Source: Lysobacterales bacterium (GTDB lineage Bacteria > Pseudomonadota > Gammaproteobacteria > Xanthomonadales > Xanthomonadaceae). Taken from it: 64,000 nt of DNA. The DNA lies in contig JADCRD010000001.1 of the NCBI GenBank assembly GCA_014946745.1, forward strand, positions 1,116,001 through 1,180,000. The letters run 5' to 3'. This document shows, one piece after another, positions 61,583 through 64,000 of the stretch. Under the pieces are notes generated by a model. The model did not search any database. It was not told the origin of the DNA and was given only the letters and a program-made list of their open reading frames with translations. The position numbers and the translations under genes were made by a program. Within the stretch, counting starts at the first letter, position 1. Each line of letters starts with the position of its first letter.

Positions 61583-64000
61583 GAGGTTCTCCTGGTGACG
61601 ACCTGGTGTTGCGGCTGGTTGATCGTGATGGACGTGCGGGCGACTCCATCGTTGACGCCCTGCACGGCGTAGTAGTCGATGGCTATGTGCGCCTGGCTGG
61701 CGCTGGCAGAGGCCTTGACCCCCGTCAAGGCGACCGTGATCGTCGATGCCTGCGTGGCCTCTGCGCCCCCGCCATCGCGCAGCGCTGCCAACGTGACCGG
61801 CTGCGCGCAGGTCACCGCCACATAGGAGCCGTAGATCGGGTCGGCATAGGGAGTGAAGGTCCAGCCGGGGGCCGCGAAGGCGATCGCCGGCCAGTCGGCG
61901 TCATCCACGAGTTGCCCGAGGTGGATGTAGAAGATTGACCCCAGGGGGCTGTGCGATTCGGCCACCGGCCCGCCCGGCTGGAAGGTGATGGCCGTGGGCG
62001 CCCGGTTGACGATGGACAGCTGCAGGCCCTGCACCGCGCCGCCCTGCGCGATGGGCTGCCCGCCGGCCGTGGCCAGCGCGACGGTCAGCACCGAGGGGTT
62101 GAAGCGAAGCCAGCCTTCCGTCAGCGATTGAGGTGTGTAGCTCCAGACGGCAGTGGCCACCGGCGCGGCGATTTCCGGCAGGGTGACCCATGCGCGGCCA
62201 TCGCCCTGCACCCGCTGTTCTAGGTAGGCGACTTCCAGGCCCGGCTCGCTGGGCAACGGCAGTGCCAGCCCACCCGCAGCCCGCAGCAAGGGCATCACGG
62301 CGAACGAGAATTCGAGAATGCCGATGGCCGCGCTGGCCTGGTCGGCCGGGATCACCAGCTCCTGCGTCGGCAGGATGCCGGTGACCGCGTGGACCGGGGC
62401 TCGCGGGTCCACGAGCATGAGCACGTCCTGCTCTTCATGCGGGCTGTGGCCGGCCTGGTCCGGCAGGCGCGGCGTGGCGTTGAGCAGCAGCGTCTGCGGC
62501 CCGGGCCGCGCCACCGCGCCGCTGCTGGCCGCCGCGGCGTCGCTGTAGAACGTGTCGAGGTCGTAGGCGCCGGCGCCGGCTTGCTTGAAGAAGCCGACCA
62601 GCCCGTCGTCCAGCCGGTCCAGCTTGCCCAGGGCGACGGGGAAGTCCACCTCGTTGAGGCCGGCGCTGGTGTCGGTCCAGCCGCCGGCGCCCAGGCACGC
62701 GCTGTTCTGCGAAAGCGAGGGCGGGCCCAGCAGTTCCAGGCGCAGGCGGGCCTGGACCAGTGCGACCGGCCGCCCGATCAGCACGGCCAGGTCGGAGTTG
62801 CTCGCCGGGTCGCCCGGGTTGACCGACTCGCACGCCGTGTCCACGCACCGGTAGTACGCCTCGAAGTCGGTCACGCTGGTGTTGAGGCCCAGCTGCAAGG
62901 CCACCGCCCGCAGGCGCGGGTCGGCCGCCGCGAGCACCGGATCGGCATCGATGGCGAGGTCGATGTCGGCGTCGTTGCCGGGAGCGCCTTGCCATACCAC
63001 CCGTGTGCGCGCGCCCGTGTCGTCACCGCCCACGAACAGCGATCCGAGCGGGCGGCCGGCGGCGTCGTACAGAAAGAAGCCCTGGGTCAGGTGGTTGGGC
63101 AGCAGCCAGCCGCAGATGGGGCTGGTGGAGGGGTGGTTGCCGGGTTCGCAGGTGCCGCCGCTCGCGGCCGACAGCCACTGGAACGCCACGCGCGCCGGCT
63201 GCGCCAGGCGCGGCGCCGCGTAGGCGAAGCCGGGCGCTGGTTGTTGTGCGGGCCCCGTCGCCGCCATCGACGCGGCGATGGCCGGCTGCGGCGCCAGCAG
63301 CACCGGGCGGCGCTGGCCGAACGCATCGACTGCCTGCAGCTGGAAGCCCGGTGAGCCGACTTGCAGAAAGCCGGCCCGGATCGGGTTGAAGGGCCGGTCG
63401 AATTCGGGCGTGACATCCCACACCACCGGCAGGCGCCCGGTCTGCAGCACGCTGCTCGCGAACTGCGTGAGGGTCCGCGCCGCGGGTCCCGCCTGGGGCG
63501 GGCTCACCACCGCCACCTGCATCAGCGCCACCATGTTCAGCAGCGCGTGGTCGAAGCCCGCGAGCGGCTGCACCAGGAAGCCGCCTTGGTCCAGCTGGCC
63601 GAGGATGGCGGCCAGCGTGGGGTCAGGGGTGTGGGGCGGCAGCTTTTCGATCAGCGTGCGGAAGTTCTCCGCCGGCTTGCCCGACAGCAGCGTGTGGCCC
63701 CGGTAACGCCCCGAGTAGTCGGCGGCCTGCGGGTCGATGCGTCCCGGACCGGGGCCGTAGCTCACGAAGCTGCCGGCGCCGGGGTCGACTTGGAAGCGGC
63801 TGGTGAAGAAGTCGGGCGTGTACGGCGTCAGGCCGCCGCCTGTGTCGGCAACCGGCGCGAACGCGACGTCCCAGGTCAGGAAAATGGGCAGCCAAGGGTT
63901 GTCGTTCCACCGGGTGATGGCGACCGGCGAGGGCGGCGTGCCCTGCGTGACCTGCCAGGGGTTGCCGGCTTGCTGCCCCGCCAGCAGCGCCGATAAGCCG
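61579..64000 (-). CDS. Giant protein of unknown function, 5' truncated
   Basis: The reading frame is open to the right edge of the window, so at least 806 residues are visible and the true start lies beyond 64000; the GTG at 63765 is only an internal codon. The visible part begins GLSALLAGQQAGNPWQVTQG, then has RWNDNPWLPIFLTWDVAFAP and AADYSGRYRGHTLLSG. Several beta-rich segments follow, with ICGWLLPNHLTQGFFLYDAAG and RPLGSLFVGGD and IGRPVALVQARLRLELLGPP. Four cysteines lie in short loops (GGTCEPGN, SPICGW, CVDTACES). No catalytic motif was recognised. It is translationally coupled to the beta-propeller gene, so the two products probably act together. Confidence 0.8.
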   Translation of the reverse strand, partial: GLSALLAGQQAGNPWQVTQGTPPSPVAITRWNDNPWLPIFLTWDVAFAPVADTGGGLTPYTPDFFTSRFQVDPGAGSFVSYGPGPGRIDPQAADYSGRYRGHTLLSGKPAENFRTLIEKLPPHTPDPTLAAILGQLDQGGFLVQPLAGFDHALLNMVALMQVAVVSPPQAGPAARTLTQFASSVLQTGRLPVVWDVTPEFDRPFNPIRAGFLQVGSPGFQLQAVDAFGQRRPVLLAPQPAIAASMAATGPAQQPAPGFAYAAPRLAQPARVAFQWLSAASGGTCEPGNHPSTSPICGWLLPNHLTQGFFLYDAAGRPLGSLFVGGDDTGARTRVVWQGAPGNDADIDLAIDADPVLAAADPRLRAVALQLGLNTSVTDFEAYYRCVDTACESVNPGDPASNSDLAVLIGRPVALVQARLRLELLGPPSLSQNSACLGAGGWTDTSAGLNEVDFPVALGKLDRLDDGLVGFFKQAGAGAYDLDTFYSDAAAASSGAVARPGPQTLLLNATPRLPDQAGHSPHEEQDVLMLVDPRAPVHAVTGILPTQELVIPADQASAAIGILEFSFAVMPLLRAAGGLALPLPSEPGLEVAYLEQRVQGDGRAWVTLPEIAAPVATAVWSYTPQSLTEGWLRFNPSVLTVALATAGGQPIAQGGAVQGLQLSIVNRAPTAITFQPGGPVAESHSPLGSIFYIHLGQLVDDADWPAIAFAAPGWTFTPYADPIYGSYVAVTCAQPVTLAALRDGGGAEATQASTITVALTGVKASASASQAHIAIDYYAVQGVNDGVARTSITINQPQHQVVTRRTS

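Noticed and set aside
63765-63765. GTG at 63765 as start of the last gene
   Set aside because: The frame stays open upstream to the window edge and reads protein-like sequence (PWLPIFLTWDVAFAP), so the gene is truncated, not started here.

Overview
The window is about 64 kb of high-GC, gene-dense chromosomal DNA. It most resembles a gammaproteobacterium of the order Xanthomonadales (Lysobacterales). The evidence is the trpF-trpB-trpA order, a tandem glycine riboswitch in front of gcvP, TonB-dependent receptors, an M36 protease, and abundant short intergenic repeats built on GGGGATT/CGGGATT heptamers and CCCCTCTCCC...GGGAGAGGGG palindromes. The assignment is by gene content and repeat style; no database was consulted, and genus cannot be given.

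Layout. 1-2976: 3' end of trpF, then trpB and trpA (tryptophan synthesis), with trpB and trpA separated by a repeat-filled spacer. 3192-7439: a MacB/HlyD-type ABC export set (ATPase, FtsX-fold permease, adaptor). 7455-11838 (minus strand): mgtE, a short asparaginase-domain protein, a DUF2069 membrane protein with wrbA, a cluster of about ten palindromic repeats, and a small membrane protein. 11835-15440: secreted M36 metalloprotease. 15818-22863: two TonB-dependent receptors flanking an APC amino-acid permease and a DUF3574 lipoprotein. 23577-29557: an FAD/NAD(P)-binding protein, an Rrf2 regulator and a complete sulfate/thiosulfate ABC transporter. 30177-36802: membrane protein, glutamine amidotransferase, GspE/PilB-type ATPase, and glyQ-glyS. 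36803-39637: repeat-rich spacers around recQ. 39638-45581: GNAT acetyltransferase, a degenerate HD-GYP protein, a GspF-like protein, and an NhaC antiporter with an NSS symporter. 46125-47306: a complete IS5-type insertion sequence with a CTAA target duplication. 47307-52470: S9 peptidase, metallo-beta-lactamase-fold hydrolase, Maf pyrophosphatase, and a secreted endonuclease/exonuclease/phosphatase-fold protein. 52544-55871: promoter, tandem glycine riboswitch and gcvP. 56271-56828: a cupredoxin-like secreted protein. 57062-64000: two very large, translationally coupled genes of unknown function, the second carrying Ig-like domains and a beta-propeller; the first runs off the window.

How it fits together. 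Most of the window is housekeeping or transport: tryptophan, glycine and glycyl-tRNA metabolism, and Mg, sulfate, amino acid and sodium transport. The unusual material is of three kinds. First, the two giant genes at the right end are the best candidate for an undescribed system. Second, there is a dense and layered set of intergenic repeats: heptamer arrays with G-quadruplex form, two palindrome families, two 150-190 bp dispersed elements, and a roughly 500 bp element with inverted ends. Third, there are regulatory signals, including a possible shared operator on both sides of the Rrf2 gene. No rRNA, tRNA, CRISPR array, prophage or replication origin was recognised.
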